The notes under the pieces: model-generated
Told to the model about the DNA's origin: nothing
The model's database searches: none
What the model saw: the letters and a program-made list of their open reading frames with translations, nothing else
Made by a program: the position numbers and the translations under genes
From: Anaerobiospirillum thomasii
Lineage (GTDB): Bacteria > Pseudomonadota > Gammaproteobacteria > Enterobacterales > Succinivibrionaceae
Assembly (NCBI RefSeq): GCF_900445255.1
Contig: NZ_UAPU01000005.1
Span: 941,001 to 1,005,000, forward strand
Reading direction: 5' to 3'
DNA length: 64,000 nucleotides
Shown: positions 39,134-48,224 of the stretch, in pieces
How the letters are laid out: each line of letters opens with the position of its first letter
Position numbering within the stretch: the stretch's first letter is position 1

Positions 39134-40741
39134 TTACTTCTTATTTTCTTTGTTAAGGGCGGTAAGATTGATAAGTTTTACAGATTCAATGGTCATGCCA
39201 TCAACCTTTAGAATATCAATCTCCCATTTTGGCAGAGCTATTTTCTCACCCTCTACAGGCAGTCTTTGCAGATAGTCAAGAATAAAGCCTGCAATGGTGT
39301 GATAAATATCAGACTGCGGCACTATAAAGCCTGTAAGACGGGCTACATCCTTTAAAATGGCATCGCCTTCAATCTTAAAGACAGCAGGAGAGAGTTTGAC
39401 AAGCTCAGGCACTTCAGCCTGATCCGGCAGTTCTCCTGCCATCTCCTCCATAATGTCATGCAAGGTGGCAATACCCTCAAAGTTGCCAAATTCATCAACA
39501 ATAAAGGCAAAGGACTTTTTGGATTTTCTAAACTCCTCAAGTGCCTTTAGCACATTAACTGTCTCTGGCAGATACAGAGGCTCTCTAATATAAGAGTCAA
39601 GCTCTATACTTCTGTCCTTTAAATCAAGACTTAGAAGATCGGCCTTCTTAATATATCCAATAGGATTCTCCCTCTCGCCGTCTTTATAGGCTACAACACG
39701 GGAGAAAGAGCAGTTACCAATATCTGTAAAGAGTCTATCCTTGTCGGTTATATCTACCATGTCTATATCAGTTCTTGCTGTCATCACTGTCTTGACAGGC
39801 AGTGAGGATAACTGTAGCACGCGCGAGACCATTTCCTTTTCCTGGAAATTAAAAACCGAGGCATCAGTCTTTGAGACAATGGCCTCTTTAAAGGTCTGCA
39901 CCTGATTTAAATTGGAGCCTAAAAGACGTAGCACCAGATTGGCGGCCACCTCGCGGTTCTGCATAGATACAGCAGTGCCAGATCCTAACTTCAAAGTATT
40001 TTTTCTTGCCACCTGATTGAAAACTTCAATAAGAATGGAAAAGCCAATGGCAGCATATAAATAACCCTTTGGCACATGAAAGTGCAGAGCCTCGACAATA
40101 AGACTAAAGCCAATTAGCAACAAAAAGCCCAGGCAGAGAATAACCACTGTAGGATGATGGCTTACAAATTCTGTAATAGCCTTGGAGGCTAAAGTCATCA
40201 CGCCCATGGCAATTACAACTGCAAACATCATGATAAAGACATGATCAATCATACCTACAGCTGTAATAATGGCATCGAGCGAGAATACGGCATCAAGCAC
40301 CATAATCTGTATAACTACAAGACCAAAGGCATTACCTGCTGCCTTGGTGGCCGAGAGCTCCTCATCAAAGCCCTCAAGCTTGGCATGCAGCTCATGTGTG
40401 GCCTTATAGAGCAGGAAGATACCACCAACAAACATCACCAGATCGCGCCCCGAGACACCAAATTCACTTATATGAAATAAAGGCACCGTCATCGAGACAA
40501 TATAGGAGATGAAGGTCAAAAGAATAAGTCTTATCACCAGCGCACCGCCAAGACCTATATAACGGGCCTTGTTGCGCTGCGACGGTGGCAGTTTGGCAGA
40601 GAGAATAGCAATAAAGACCAGATTGTCTATACCAAGTACAATTTCAATGACTACAAGGGTCAGTAAACCAAGCCATGCAGTCGGATCTGAGATCCAGGCC
40701 ATGTCAAACATAACCTGATGAGCAACAACGGCACTATCCAT
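39134..40741 (-). CDS. TerC-family membrane protein fused to CBS pair and CorC/HlyC domain (YoaE/YegH type)
   Basis: A 535-residue inner-membrane protein. The N-terminal half (about 15-245) is TerC with seven helices, including WLGLLTLVVIEIVLGIDNLVF and LDAVFSLDAIITAVGM, whose acidic residues are thought to bind metal. A CBS pair follows at about 310-430 (PVKTVMTARTDIDMVD, then AFIVDEFGNFEGIATLHDIM), and a CorC_HlyC domain closes it (about 445-530). E. coli YoaE and YegH have this architecture. Role unproven; related TerC proteins act in metal loading of exported proteins or metal efflux. Monocistronic. Confidence 0.92.
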   Translation of the reverse strand: MDSAVVAHQVMFDMAWISDPTAWLGLLTLVVIEIVLGIDNLVFIAILSAKLPPSQRNKARYIGLGGALVIRLILLTFISYIVSMTVPLFHISEFGVSGRDLVMFVGGIFLLYKATHELHAKLEGFDEELSATKAAGNAFGLVVIQIMVLDAVFSLDAIITAVGMIDHVFIMMFAVVIAMGVMTLASKAITEFVSHHPTVVILCLGFLLLIGFSLIVEALHFHVPKGYLYAAIGFSILIEVFNQVARKNTLKLGSGTAVSMQNREVAANLVLRLLGSNLNQVQTFKEAIVSKTDASVFNFQEKEMVSRVLQLSSLPVKTVMTARTDIDMVDITDKDRLFTDIGNCSFSRVVAYKDGERENPIGYIKKADLLSLDLKDRSIELDSYIREPLYLPETVNVLKALEEFRKSKKSFAFIVDEFGNFEGIATLHDIMEEMAGELPDQAEVPELVKLSPAVFKIEGDAILKDVARLTGFIVPQSDIYHTIAGFILDYLQRLPVEGEKIALPKWEIDILKVDGMTIESVKLINLTALNKENKK

Positions 40742-41112
40742 GGTAAATCACATCGCTTGTAGAAAGATTAATAAAAAGGGGGGATTTTATAAATAAACCG
40801 CACGGGCTATTACTACTGTCTGTTGACACTTTTTTCTATCTTAATATTGCTTATGCCTTATGGCAGTAGTATGAATATACACTAAATTTATGCGTTTTTA
40901 AATAGTAAAAAGCGCCACATTTATGTATTTAAATCGCAAATTAACCATTCTATTATCCAAAAATATGATGAAAGTTTTATGTTATCTGAAAAAAGACAGA
41001 TGCTTTAAAAGTAGATACTTTATACGGGATAATATTTAAAAAGCTGCCATGAACAGCAGCTTTTTACTATTTATAAGATTTAAAGGCAGATTAAAATCTG
41101 TCTTTGTATTTT
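40742..41112. other. Intergenic region between rluB and the TerC/CorC gene
   Basis: About 370 bp, AT-rich. It holds the TerC/CorC gene's promoter region and the rluB terminator at 41038-41065. Nothing else recognised. Confidence 0.5.
41038..41065 (-). terminator. Terminator of rluB (bidirectional in form)
   Basis: AAAAAGCTGC and GCAGCTTTTT pair around an 8-nt loop; on the minus strand a T5 tract follows. It lies about 50 bp after the rluB stop. Confidence 0.7.
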
Positions 41113-42396
41113 CTATGACCAGTCGCGGCCGCGCCTTGCAATTATTTTTTTGCCGCCATGGCTGCTGTCCCTGCGCATAGTACGTGACTCATTTTTTTCT
41201 GAATAATGACGGCTTTGAGAGTCTTTGTGCTTATAGGAGCTGCTATCAGATCTTTGCGATCTTACAACTTTAAAATTAAGGCCCCCATCTTTGCTGCCAT
41301 ATGAGCCAGAACGTCTCTCATCGTGACGGGATGAGCCCCTATCCATTCTATAGCCGTCTTGTTTGCCTTTGCCTGCTGATGAGCGTCTTAGACTAAAGGA
41401 GCTTTCATAAGAGTCTGCATCTTTGGCAAAACGTACAGAGCGTCTGTCATCCGATCTGCCATAGGTTCTCTTTTTATCATCACGTCCTCTTGAGCGCAGT
41501 GCATCTTTGGCATCAGAGCGTCTGAGTGCTCTATCATCTGATCTTAAATCTCTTGCAGCTCTGCCTTTAGGTCGGGCAGCGGCCGATCCCATCTTAGGAC
41601 CTTTTTTGTGCTGAGATTTTAAAGCAAGAGGAGTTCTTGCAATCTGAGAGTCAGATAGTGACTTAAGCCCTGAGAGGGCTCGTATATTATTAATCTCAGA
41701 GAGGGTAAGCTCACGGTACTGACCTGTCTTTAAAGTCTCATCAAGCGCAAGTCCTGCATATTTGATACGAATCAGACGGCTAACCTTAAGACCCACGCCT
41801 TCCCACAGACGTCTTACCTCACGGTTTCTGCCCTCTTTGAGGCTGACATGATACCAGGCATTGCGGCCATCACCGCCCTGAAAGGACACTTTATCAAACT
41901 TGGCCATGCCATCTTTTAATTTTACGCCAGTTAGCAAAGCTGAAATCTGCTCATCACTTACATCACCATAGATACGGGCCGCATACACACGCTCAATGGC
42001 ATTTTTAGGATGCATAAGCGCATTGGCAAGCTCACCGTCTGTGGTAAAGAGCAGAAGACCTGAGGTATTTAAATCAAGACGACCCACATAGATCCAGCGT
42101 CCTGTATCTGGCTTTGGAATATGATCAAACACTGTAGGACGGCCTTCAGGATCGCTTATAGTGGTAAGCTCGCCCTCTGGCTTGTAATACATCAGAACTC
42201 TGCACTTTGGATTTGAAGATAAAGGTGTAGCAACAACTCTTCCATCTATTTTTACAGTAATGTCATCTTCAACTCTTTCGCCTACTGTAGCAACTTTACC
42301 GTTTACTTCAACTCTGCCCTGGGCAATTAATGCGTCTAATTCTCGACGTGATCCTACTCCCAGCCTAGCCAGGACCTTCTGCAGTTTTTCGGTCAC
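41113..42396 (-). CDS. rluB: 23S rRNA pseudouridine-2605 synthase RluB with long basic tail
   Basis: A 427-residue pseudouridine synthase of the RsuA/RluB group. S4 RNA-binding domain at about 2-60 (EKLQKVLARLGVGSRRELDA), catalytic domain with Asp in GRLDLNTSGLLLFTTDG (near residue 103) and the EGRNREVRRLWEG motif near 187. E. coli RluB has 291 residues. The extra about 160 residues form a low-complexity tail of R, S, D, K and G with repeated RSDD/RRSD-like units, probably disordered and RNA-binding. RluB is preferred over RsuA or RluF from the start and core. Divergent from zapA. Confidence 0.9.
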   Translation of the reverse strand: MTEKLQKVLARLGVGSRRELDALIAQGRVEVNGKVATVGERVEDDITVKIDGRVVATPLSSNPKCRVLMYYKPEGELTTISDPEGRPTVFDHIPKPDTGRWIYVGRLDLNTSGLLLFTTDGELANALMHPKNAIERVYAARIYGDVSDEQISALLTGVKLKDGMAKFDKVSFQGGDGRNAWYHVSLKEGRNREVRRLWEGVGLKVSRLIRIKYAGLALDETLKTGQYRELTLSEINNIRALSGLKSLSDSQIARTPLALKSQHKKGPKMGSAAARPKGRAARDLRSDDRALRRSDAKDALRSRGRDDKKRTYGRSDDRRSVRFAKDADSYESSFSLRRSSAGKGKQDGYRMDRGSSRHDERRSGSYGSKDGGLNFKVVRSQRSDSSSYKHKDSQSRHYSEKNESRTMRRDSSHGGKKIIARRGRDWS

Positions 42397-42535
42397 TTTT
42401 CACCTTTATTTTAAAAATTCCTATATAGACCCTAAATACTAAGAGCATATATACAATTATGACAAATTTGCTATATTATACCTTTAAAATCACTGTTTAG
42501 ATAAATAAAAAGTCTTAAGTGTTAAGGAGAATTTC

Positions 42536-42868
42536 ATGTCAGAGGCAGGTCCATCACAATCTGATATAAACATTTCTTTTACCATTTTAGGTGAGAATTT
42601 TTCCGTACGCTGTCGTAAAGATCAAGAAGAGGCACTTGAAAGTGCCATTCAGAAAGTTCAGGATCTGTGTGCAAAAATACTAAGAGACAATCCCAATCTG
42701 ACCCCGCAGCAGGGTGCCATACTCTGTGCCCTTGAGGCTCAGTCAAAACTTATGGCCATAGCACAGGGCCACACTCCCTTTGCCATGCAGGCTCAATCTA
42801 CACTAAATCGTGTCTATGGCAATTTAAATGAAATAAGCCGCTGTATTGAAAAAATACATAACAGATAA
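42536..42868 (+). CDS. zapA: Cell division protein ZapA
   Basis: A 110-residue protein that bundles FtsZ and stabilises the Z ring. The N-terminal strand region INISFTILGENFSVRCRKDQEEALESAI (split motif positions about 11-38) and a C-terminal coiled-coil helix are typical; E. coli ZapA has 109 residues. AAGGAG lies seven bases before ATG. The 5-formyltetrahydrofolate cyclo-ligase gene follows 37 bp later, as in E. coli, but there is no space between them for 6S RNA. Confidence 0.92.
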   Translation: MSEAGPSQSDINISFTILGENFSVRCRKDQEEALESAIQKVQDLCAKILRDNPNLTPQQGAILCALEAQSKLMAIAQGHTPFAMQAQSTLNRVYGNLNEISRCIEKIHNR

Positions 42869-42905
42869 TTTTACATATAAGTTTTATTAAGATTAGTAAC
42901 TATCA

Positions 42906-43502
42906 ATGTCAGATTTTATCAAAGACCAAAGAGCACAGCTGCGCTCTTTAATGAAACAAAAGCGTCACGAGCTTGATACATACAGTCTTTACTCAAGCTC
43001 ATCTGTAATATTCAACACCATAGCCTCCCACCCTTTTTTATCACAAAAAAGGATTATAGGCTCCTATAGCTCCTTTAAAAATGAAATTGATATGCAAAAT
43101 ATCAATGCCCATCTAAAGGCTTTAGGGCATGAAGTCTATCTGCCTGTAATTAACAGCAAGATTAAAGGTCATATGGATTTTTACAGCTATGATGAGCATA
43201 ACCTTGTTGTAAACAGCTTTGGTATAAAAGAGCCTGCTGCGCTTACACAGAATAAGGCAGATACAGCAAAACTTGAGATTTTGCTTGTACCTATGCTGGC
43301 CTTTGATTTAAAGGGCAACCGTCTTGGTATGGGCGGCGGCTATTATGACAGAATGTTAAAGCGTGTCTCATCTGACTGTCTTGTCATAGGTATTGCCCAT
43401 GAATTTCAAAAGCTTCAGTATATTCCGGTGCAAAGCTGGGATATGCCACTTGATGAGGCTATAACAGAAAAAGAGCATTATATTTTTATAAAAAAATACT
43501 GA
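42906..43502 (+). CDS. fau: 5-formyltetrahydrofolate cyclo-ligase
   Basis: A 198-residue enzyme that converts 5-formyltetrahydrofolate to methenyltetrahydrofolate using ATP. The conserved basic start region (RAQLRSLMKQKR), the substrate loop SYSSFKNEIDM near residue 50, and the ATP site NRLGMGGGYYDRML near 139 are present. The length equals the family norm. It follows zapA in the same direction, the usual arrangement in gammaproteobacteria. Confidence 0.93.
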   Translation: MSDFIKDQRAQLRSLMKQKRHELDTYSLYSSSSVIFNTIASHPFLSQKRIIGSYSSFKNEIDMQNINAHLKALGHEVYLPVINSKIKGHMDFYSYDEHNLVVNSFGIKEPAALTQNKADTAKLEILLVPMLAFDLKGNRLGMGGGYYDRMLKRVSSDCLVIGIAHEFQKLQYIPVQSWDMPLDEAITEKEHYIFIKKY

Positions 43503-43523
43503 TGCCTGATATATATCAGATGT

Positions 43524-43545
43524 AAAAAGACCTGCTATAAGCAGG
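43524..43545 (-). terminator. Terminator downstream of the nitroreductase gene
   Basis: CCTGCT and AGCAGG pair around a 3-nt loop; on the minus strand TC and a T5 tract follow (43528-43524). It lies 19 bp past the nitroreductase stop and could also end fau read-through. Confidence 0.6.
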
Positions 43546-43563
43546 CCATTTTGTGTAAGCTCT

Positions 43564-44304
43564 TTAGTCAAAAGAAAAACCCTGACCTTTAAAATACTCA
43601 ATAATTGGATTTAGTGAAGGCTTTGCTGCTGTATTGCCAAGCATTGCAGAGCAGGCACTGCTCCAGTCAATTGAGCGTCTATTGTACTTTCTGTTTTCAT
43701 AATATTCTCTTAAAGTGGCATTATACTCATCAATACCCTCTTTGGTGACTACATCTTTATAGGTGTTCTCAAAGATAAGATAGTCAAGAGGTAGACGAGG
43801 TTTCTGCTGCTCAAGATAATTGACATCTGGCACACCAAGGATAAGACCTAAACATGGGGCCACACCAAAAGGCAGATTTAGCATCTTTGAGATCTCAACA
43901 ATACCTGGCTTGAAGCCGCCTATAATGGTACCGCCAAGACCCATGCTCTCAGCTGCTGTCAGTACATTCTGACAGGTAAGTGAGGTATCATTCATGCCTG
44001 AGTAGAAAAATCTGAATGGAAAAGGAGCTTTAAGCTCATTTTGCTGCATAAGCAGTGTCAGATCGATACAGAACATCCAGAACTCGGCGCATCTGGCAAT
44101 ATGCTCCTGATCGCCAGAGAGCTCAGCTATGCGCTCAAGTTTTTCCCTATCAGTAATTCTTATAACTCTTACAGTCTGGAAAAAGCAGGAGCTTGAAGTT
44201 CTTGCCACAACCTCTGAAAGAGTTTTAACCTGCTCATCTGTAAGGCTCTGACCTGTAAAGTTGCGTACTGACTGATGATTTAAAATAGTTTCAACAGCAT
44301 TCAT
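43564..44304 (-). CDS. NfsA-like FMN nitroreductase
   Basis: A 246-residue flavin oxidoreductase. NHQSVRNFTGQSLTDEQV at the start carries the Arg that binds FMN phosphate; CQNVLTAAESMGLGGTIIGG near residue 125 and the GLILGVPD segment near 160 match NfsA/Frp-type nitroreductases (about 240 residues). Such enzymes reduce nitroaromatics or quinones with NADPH. The gene is 9 bp after aroC in the same direction, so it rides on the prmB-aroC transcript. True substrate unknown. Confidence 0.87.
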   Translation of the reverse strand: MNAVETILNHQSVRNFTGQSLTDEQVKTLSEVVARTSSSCFFQTVRVIRITDREKLERIAELSGDQEHIARCAEFWMFCIDLTLLMQQNELKAPFPFRFFYSGMNDTSLTCQNVLTAAESMGLGGTIIGGFKPGIVEISKMLNLPFGVAPCLGLILGVPDVNYLEQQKPRLPLDYLIFENTYKDVVTKEGIDEYNATLREYYENRKYNRRSIDWSSACSAMLGNTAAKPSLNPIIEYFKGQGFSFD

Positions 44305-44313
44305 ATTAAATCC

Positions 44314-45402
44314 CTATGGCAGCCTGTAGCTGCTGTTTACAACATTAAAACACTGACCTTTAAAGGACAAGAGCGCATCTAAAAGACAGATAGCAAGCAT
44401 GGCCTCGGCAATTGGCACAGCTCTTATACCAACACATGGATCATGACGTCCTTTAGTTACAATGGATATGGCTCTGCCTTCCTTGTCAATGGAGCGTCCT
44501 GGCACTAATATGCTTGATGTTGGCTTTAAAGCCATGCGCACACAAATATCCTGCCCTGTACTGATACCGCCTAAAATGCCACCCTGATGATTGGAGATAA
44601 AGCCCTCTGGGGTTATCTCATCACGCGCCAGGCTGCCCTCCATGGAGGCTAGAGCAAAGCCATCGCCTATCTCCACGCCCTTTACAGCATTGATACTCAT
44701 CATGGCATGAGCAATGGTGGCATCAAGACGATCAAATACAGGCTCACCAAGGCCCTGCGGCACATTTCTGGCCACAAGCTCAACTACGGCTCCGCATGAG
44801 TCATGACGTGCCATTAAATCATCAAAATAAGTCTCAAGCTGCCCTATACACTGCGCATCTGCAAAGTTAAAGGCATTTTGTGCAGCATAGTTAAAATCAA
44901 TGCTTTGAGCCTTTACTGGACCTATGGCTGTCACAGCACCCTGTATAGTTACATCAAAAAGATCGGAGAGTACCTTTTTGGCAATGGCGCCTGCTGCCAC
45001 ACGCATAGCAGTTTCACGGGCCGAGGCTCTGCCGCCGCCTCTGTAGTCGCGTATGCCGTATTTGGTCTCATAGGTATAATCAGCATGCCCTGGGCGAAAT
45101 GAATTTTTAATCTCGCCATAATCCTGACTGCGCTGTGAGGTATTTTCAATAATAAGACCTATAGGCGTACCTGTGGTTCTGCCCTCAAACACACCAGAGA
45201 CAATGCGAACCTGATCTGGCTCATTGCGTGGCGTGCCATATTGAGTAGAGCCTGGACGACGTCTGTTGAGATCCTTTTGTATAAGATCCTCACTAATCTC
45301 AATTAAAGGCGGTGTACCGTCAACTATGGCCATTAAAGCCTTACCATGACTCTCACCGCAGGTTGTAACCTTAAAATTGGTACCAAATGTATTTCCTGCC
45401 AC
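44314..45402 (-). CDS. aroC: Chorismate synthase
   Basis: A 362-residue enzyme making chorismate from EPSP with reduced FMN, last step of the shikimate pathway. Signatures: [17 protein letters not shown] near residue 12, [29 protein letters not shown] around 103-130 (with the His and Arg residues of the active site), and the C-terminal [18 protein letters not shown]. Length matches E. coli AroC (361). It begins 2 bp after prmB ends. Confidence 0.97.
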   Translation of the reverse strand: MAGNTFGTNFKVTTCGESHGKALMAIVDGTPPLIEISEDLIQKDLNRRRPGSTQYGTPRNEPDQVRIVSGVFEGRTTGTPIGLIIENTSQRSQDYGEIKNSFRPGHADYTYETKYGIRDYRGGGRASARETAMRVAAGAIAKKVLSDLFDVTIQGAVTAIGPVKAQSIDFNYAAQNAFNFADAQCIGQLETYFDDLMARHDSCGAVVELVARNVPQGLGEPVFDRLDATIAHAMMSINAVKGVEIGDGFALASMEGSLARDEITPEGFISNHQGGILGGISTGQDICVRMALKPTSSILVPGRSIDKEGRAISIVTKGRHDPCVGIRAVPIAEAMLAICLLDALLSFKGQCFNVVNSSYRLP

Positions 45403-45404
45403 TT

Positions 45405-46403
45405 TTATACCCCTGCCTTAAAGACATCGGCATAGGCCTTTAGCTGATCACAGGTTAGAACAAAGACTCCGCAGCCTCCCTTTTTAAGATCGATAAAGTG
45501 GAATGGCACCTGAGGGAAGGCTTTGATTAAATGCACCTCGGAATTACCAACCTCCATAACTAAAATACCATCGTCTGTAAGATAGTCAGCTGCCCTTGCA
45601 AGAATGATTCTGGCACAGTCAAGACCGTCATCACCAGAGCCTAAGGCAAGAGACGGCTCCTGATGATACTCAGGTGGCATAGACTCAAGATCCTCAAGAT
45701 CAACATAAGGAGGATTGGCCACAATAAGATCGTACTTATCGCCTTCTGGCAGATTTTCAAACAGATCGCTCTGAATAGGAGTTACTACGCTCTCAAGCTC
45801 ATAGCCTTCAATATTAAGGCGGCAGACATCAAGTGCCTCCTCGCTCAAATCCACAGCATCAACCTCACACTCGCCGTTAAAGTGCAGAGCAATGGCAATA
45901 GCTATACAGCCAGAGCCTGTGCACATATCTAAAACTCGCTCAGGAATTCTGTCAACATATGGATCAAAGCCGCTTTCTATGAGCTCGGCAATTGGCGATC
46001 TTGGCACAATAACGCGTCTGTCGACATAAAATTCATGATTACAGAAAAAGGCGCGGTGAGTCAGATATGGAGTTGGCACGCGTGAGAAAATACGGCACTG
46101 TACAATCTTGGCAATAAGTTCACGCTCCTTTAGCGTTAAAGCTGAGCTTAAAGTGCTCTCATCACATGGCGGCTGCAGATGCATCACAGCCTGCACAATC
46201 TCTAAAGCCTCATCCCAGTAGCTCTCGGTACCATGGCCTACATAAATCTGATGGGATGAAAAGCACGATACTATATAACGTACAGCATCCTGTACTGTCA
46301 TCAGTTCTTCACACAAAGCCTTGTAAATCTCATCACCTGCAGGTGGGGTATCAAGACTTTCATAAATTTCTGCTATAGCAGTATCTAAGAGGGCATCACT
46401 CAT
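45405..46403 (-). CDS. prmB: 50S ribosomal protein uL3 glutamine methyltransferase
   Basis: A 332-residue SAM methyltransferase of the HemK/PrmB family, modifying a glutamine in ribosomal protein L3. The SAM site is [16 protein letters not shown] (near 165), and the catalytic NPPY motif is in [12 protein letters not shown] (near 232). The N-terminal helical domain favours PrmB over PrmC, as does the aroC neighbour. It is about 20 residues longer than E. coli PrmB. It starts downstream of a strong terminator, so it needs its own promoter in the 70 bp upstream or read-through. Confidence 0.92.
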   Translation of the reverse strand: MSDALLDTAIAEIYESLDTPPAGDEIYKALCEELMTVQDAVRYIVSCFSSHQIYVGHGTESYWDEALEIVQAVMHLQPPCDESTLSSALTLKERELIAKIVQCRIFSRVPTPYLTHRAFFCNHEFYVDRRVIVPRSPIAELIESGFDPYVDRIPERVLDMCTGSGCIAIAIALHFNGECEVDAVDLSEEALDVCRLNIEGYELESVVTPIQSDLFENLPEGDKYDLIVANPPYVDLEDLESMPPEYHQEPSLALGSGDDGLDCARIILARAADYLTDDGILVMEVGNSEVHLIKAFPQVPFHFIDLKKGGCGVFVLTCDQLKAYADVFKAGV

Positions 46404-46427
46404 ATTTTTTACATCATCTAAAATTTA

Positions 46428-46461
46428 AAAAGGCACTTTATTGTAGCTTAAAGTGCCTTTT
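46428..46461 (-). terminator. Terminator between the small unknown gene and prmB
   Basis: AAAAGGCACTTTA and TAAAGTGCCTTTT pair perfectly (13 bp) around an 8-nt loop; T-rich on both flanks. It separates the 65-residue gene from prmB. Confidence 0.8.
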
Positions 46462-46482
46462 ATTTCATGCTCAAATGGATAA

Positions 46483-46680
46483 TCACTGTTTTTGTGCCTG
46501 CAGCAGTGCATTAATTTCCCTGGCTACCTGCTTTAATGTCAGCTCCTGGCTTTTTTCAACAATGACTCTGCCAAACTCAAATCTAAACGTACCTATACCC
46601 TGAATAGTAAAGACGCCAGAGAAAAAAGCTCTGACATGTTTTGCTATATGCACAGGTGAATAGAATTTGAAATGTCGCAT
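46483..46680 (-). CDS. Small conserved-looking protein of unknown function
   Basis: A 65-residue basic protein (many R, K, H and F in the first 40 residues). I do not recognise the family. Evidence that it is real: ATG with GGAG eight bases upstream, a perfect terminator 20 bp past the stop, and codon use like the neighbours. No signal peptide or membrane helix. The middle (FTIQGIGTFRFEFGRVIV) suggests a small beta structure, the end a helix. It lies between sixA and prmB, where E. coli carries smrB, but shows no Smr motif. Confidence 0.6.
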   Translation of the reverse strand: MRHFKFYSPVHIAKHVRAFFSGVFTIQGIGTFRFEFGRVIVEKSQELTLKQVAREINALLQAQKQ

Positions 46681-46795
46681 GCGCTAATCTCCATCTGTGT
46701 GGTACACACTATAATAATAGTCTTAAGATCGGCCCATTTAAAGCTTTGTCATGCAACAAATTATCAAAATTCAGGCTAAATTATAAATGTGCGAT

Positions 46796-47257
46796 CTAGG
46801 TGTATATAATTTCACTGCTTGGGCTTAAAAATGACACGAGATGTGCTTTATCATGCTCTATTTTTACAATTAATGCCGAGGCTGTAACAAAAGGCGGAAA
46901 ATTACTGTTTTTTAAAAGCTCGCAGGCTAAATTTTCAACCTGAGGTATATGTGAAACCAAAAGCACAGTATCATCTGCTTGGCTTATGGCCATAATATAA
47001 TCAATTACCGCAGATGCATTGCCAGATGGGGTCAGATCTTTGAGCTCTTCAAATGGCACATCATTATGTATATGTTCTAGTACTATTTTTGCAGTATCAA
47101 AGGCTCTGGTTTTAGGTGAGGTTACAATACGGTTTATATCATAGACAGAGGTAAGCTTGAGCGCTGTGGAGTGAGCCTCGTCAATGCCTTCAGGAGTGAG
47201 TATTCTGTCGGCGCCCAAAAAGGTGGCGGCCCCATGACGCATTATAATTATGTGCAT
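46796..47257 (-). CDS. sixA: Phosphohistidine phosphatase SixA
   Basis: A 153-residue histidine phosphatase. MRHGAATF near the start carries the catalytic RHG; the second catalytic histidine is in LLVSHIPQVENLA near residue 110. SixA dephosphorylates histidine in phosphotransfer proteins (ArcB HPt domain; NPr of the nitrogen PTS). ATG 47257 is preferred over 47275 because GGAGAG stands four bases before it and family members begin with the strand leading into RHG. Located two genes upstream of prmB, as in enterobacteria. Confidence 0.9.
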   Translation of the reverse strand: MHIIIMRHGAATFLGADRILTPEGIDEAHSTALKLTSVYDINRIVTSPKTRAFDTAKIVLEHIHNDVPFEELKDLTPSGNASAVIDYIMAISQADDTVLLVSHIPQVENLACELLKNSNFPPFVTASALIVKIEHDKAHLVSFLSPSSEIIYT

Positions 47258-47752
47258 AAAACTCTCCGTGCTCATCTTTTGTTAACATATAATCTAAAGG
47301 CATTTCTATATTAGCAAGTACACACAATATTTACAACAGAACATTCAACTGTGCTTTAATCAGCTTACTCAATTTTAGACTCTTCATGCATACATTTGCT
47401 TTATAACTTTAGCCTCCATTTTATCCATACATTTGTATTTATCATACACAAAGGCTTTATAACATACACTAATCCCACTTAACTCGTAGACATTACATGT
47501 GCTTATTAAATATGATGCTGATTTTTGTATATATTTTTTATAGATATTAGTTTTTTTATACACCTAAAGACCAAAAGTGCCTGAAAATATCATAATTTTA
47601 ATATGTTATTCAGTGTAAATTAAGCTTTGTCTATTTTTATAAAAGAGCATATTATTTATTAGTAATAATTAAAGTTTGCACTTTTAATAAATATATAATA
47701 TTATTATTTTATTATATTATTTTACGTATTAGATATTATAGAGGAAGATGTC
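47258..47752. other. AT-rich intergenic region upstream of hns
   Basis: About 495 bp between divergent sixA and hns, becoming extremely AT-rich toward hns (about 47500-47740). Such DNA is typically curved and bound by H-NS, so autoregulation is likely. It includes the promoter at 47676-47704. No gene seen. Confidence 0.55.
47676..47704 (+). promoter_or_regulatory. Probable hns promoter
   Basis: TTGCAC (47676-47681), 17 bp, TATTAT (47699-47704) inside very AT-rich DNA. Transcription would start near 47711, about 40 nt before the ATG. AT-richness makes chance matches common. Confidence 0.4.
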
Positions 47753-48154
47753 ATGCCAATGTCACTTAGGGCCTTGAAAAATGCCCGTAATCTGCAGGCT
47801 GCCCTGCGAGGTGCCACAATAGAGGATATTGATTCTATTATTGCCAAGCTACAGGAAATTCGCAGTGTAATTGAAGAGGCTGAGCTTGAGGAATCAATAA
47901 AAGAGGCAGAGCGCAAGGAGAAATTAGAGCAGGCTCTTGAGTATTTACAGGTTAACAATATTAGTGTTGATGATCTTGTAGCTTCAAAGTCATTAAACAA
48001 GCATCAGAAATTAAAGTTCAAACCTAAATATAAATATACTGATCTTGACGGTGTTGAGAGAACCTGGACCGGTCAGGGCAAGTTGCCTACCCATCTGCGC
48101 AACCTGCTTGAGCAGACAGGCAAGAGCAAAGAAGATTTCCGTATTGATGATTAA
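47753..48154 (+). CDS. hns: H-NS family nucleoid-associated protein
   Basis: A 133-residue H-NS. An N-terminal coiled-coil oligomerisation region (about 5-65, rich in E, K and L), a linker, and the C-terminal DNA-binding domain from about 90 (PKYKYTDLDGVERTWTG, then LPTHLRNLLEQTGKSKEDF). The minor-groove motif reads QGK (108-110) where E. coli H-NS has QGR. GAGGAAG lies five to six bases before ATG. Silences AT-rich foreign DNA; this window has an obvious candidate target at 22741-23762. Confidence 0.92.
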   Translation: MPMSLRALKNARNLQAALRGATIEDIDSIIAKLQEIRSVIEEAELEESIKEAERKEKLEQALEYLQVNNISVDDLVASKSLNKHQKLKFKPKYKYTDLDGVERTWTGQGKLPTHLRNLLEQTGKSKEDFRIDD

Positions 48155-48177
48155 TTGATAAATCAATCTGCCATTTT

Positions 48178-48213
48178 ATGAATAAAGCCTTGTATAAGGC
48201 TTTATTCATTTTT
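48178..48213 (+). terminator. Terminator of hns
   Basis: ATGAATAAAGCCTT? pairing is exact through 14 bp: ATGAATAAAGCCTT (48178-48191) with AAGGCTTTATTCAT (48196-48209), loop GTAT, then a T4 tract on the plus strand. Confidence 0.85.
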
Positions 48214-48224
48214 ATACCTAAATT

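Noticed and set aside
42869-42905. 6S RNA (ssrS) between zapA and fau
   Set aside because: In E. coli 6S RNA lies here, but the gap is only 37 bp. The gene must be elsewhere if present.
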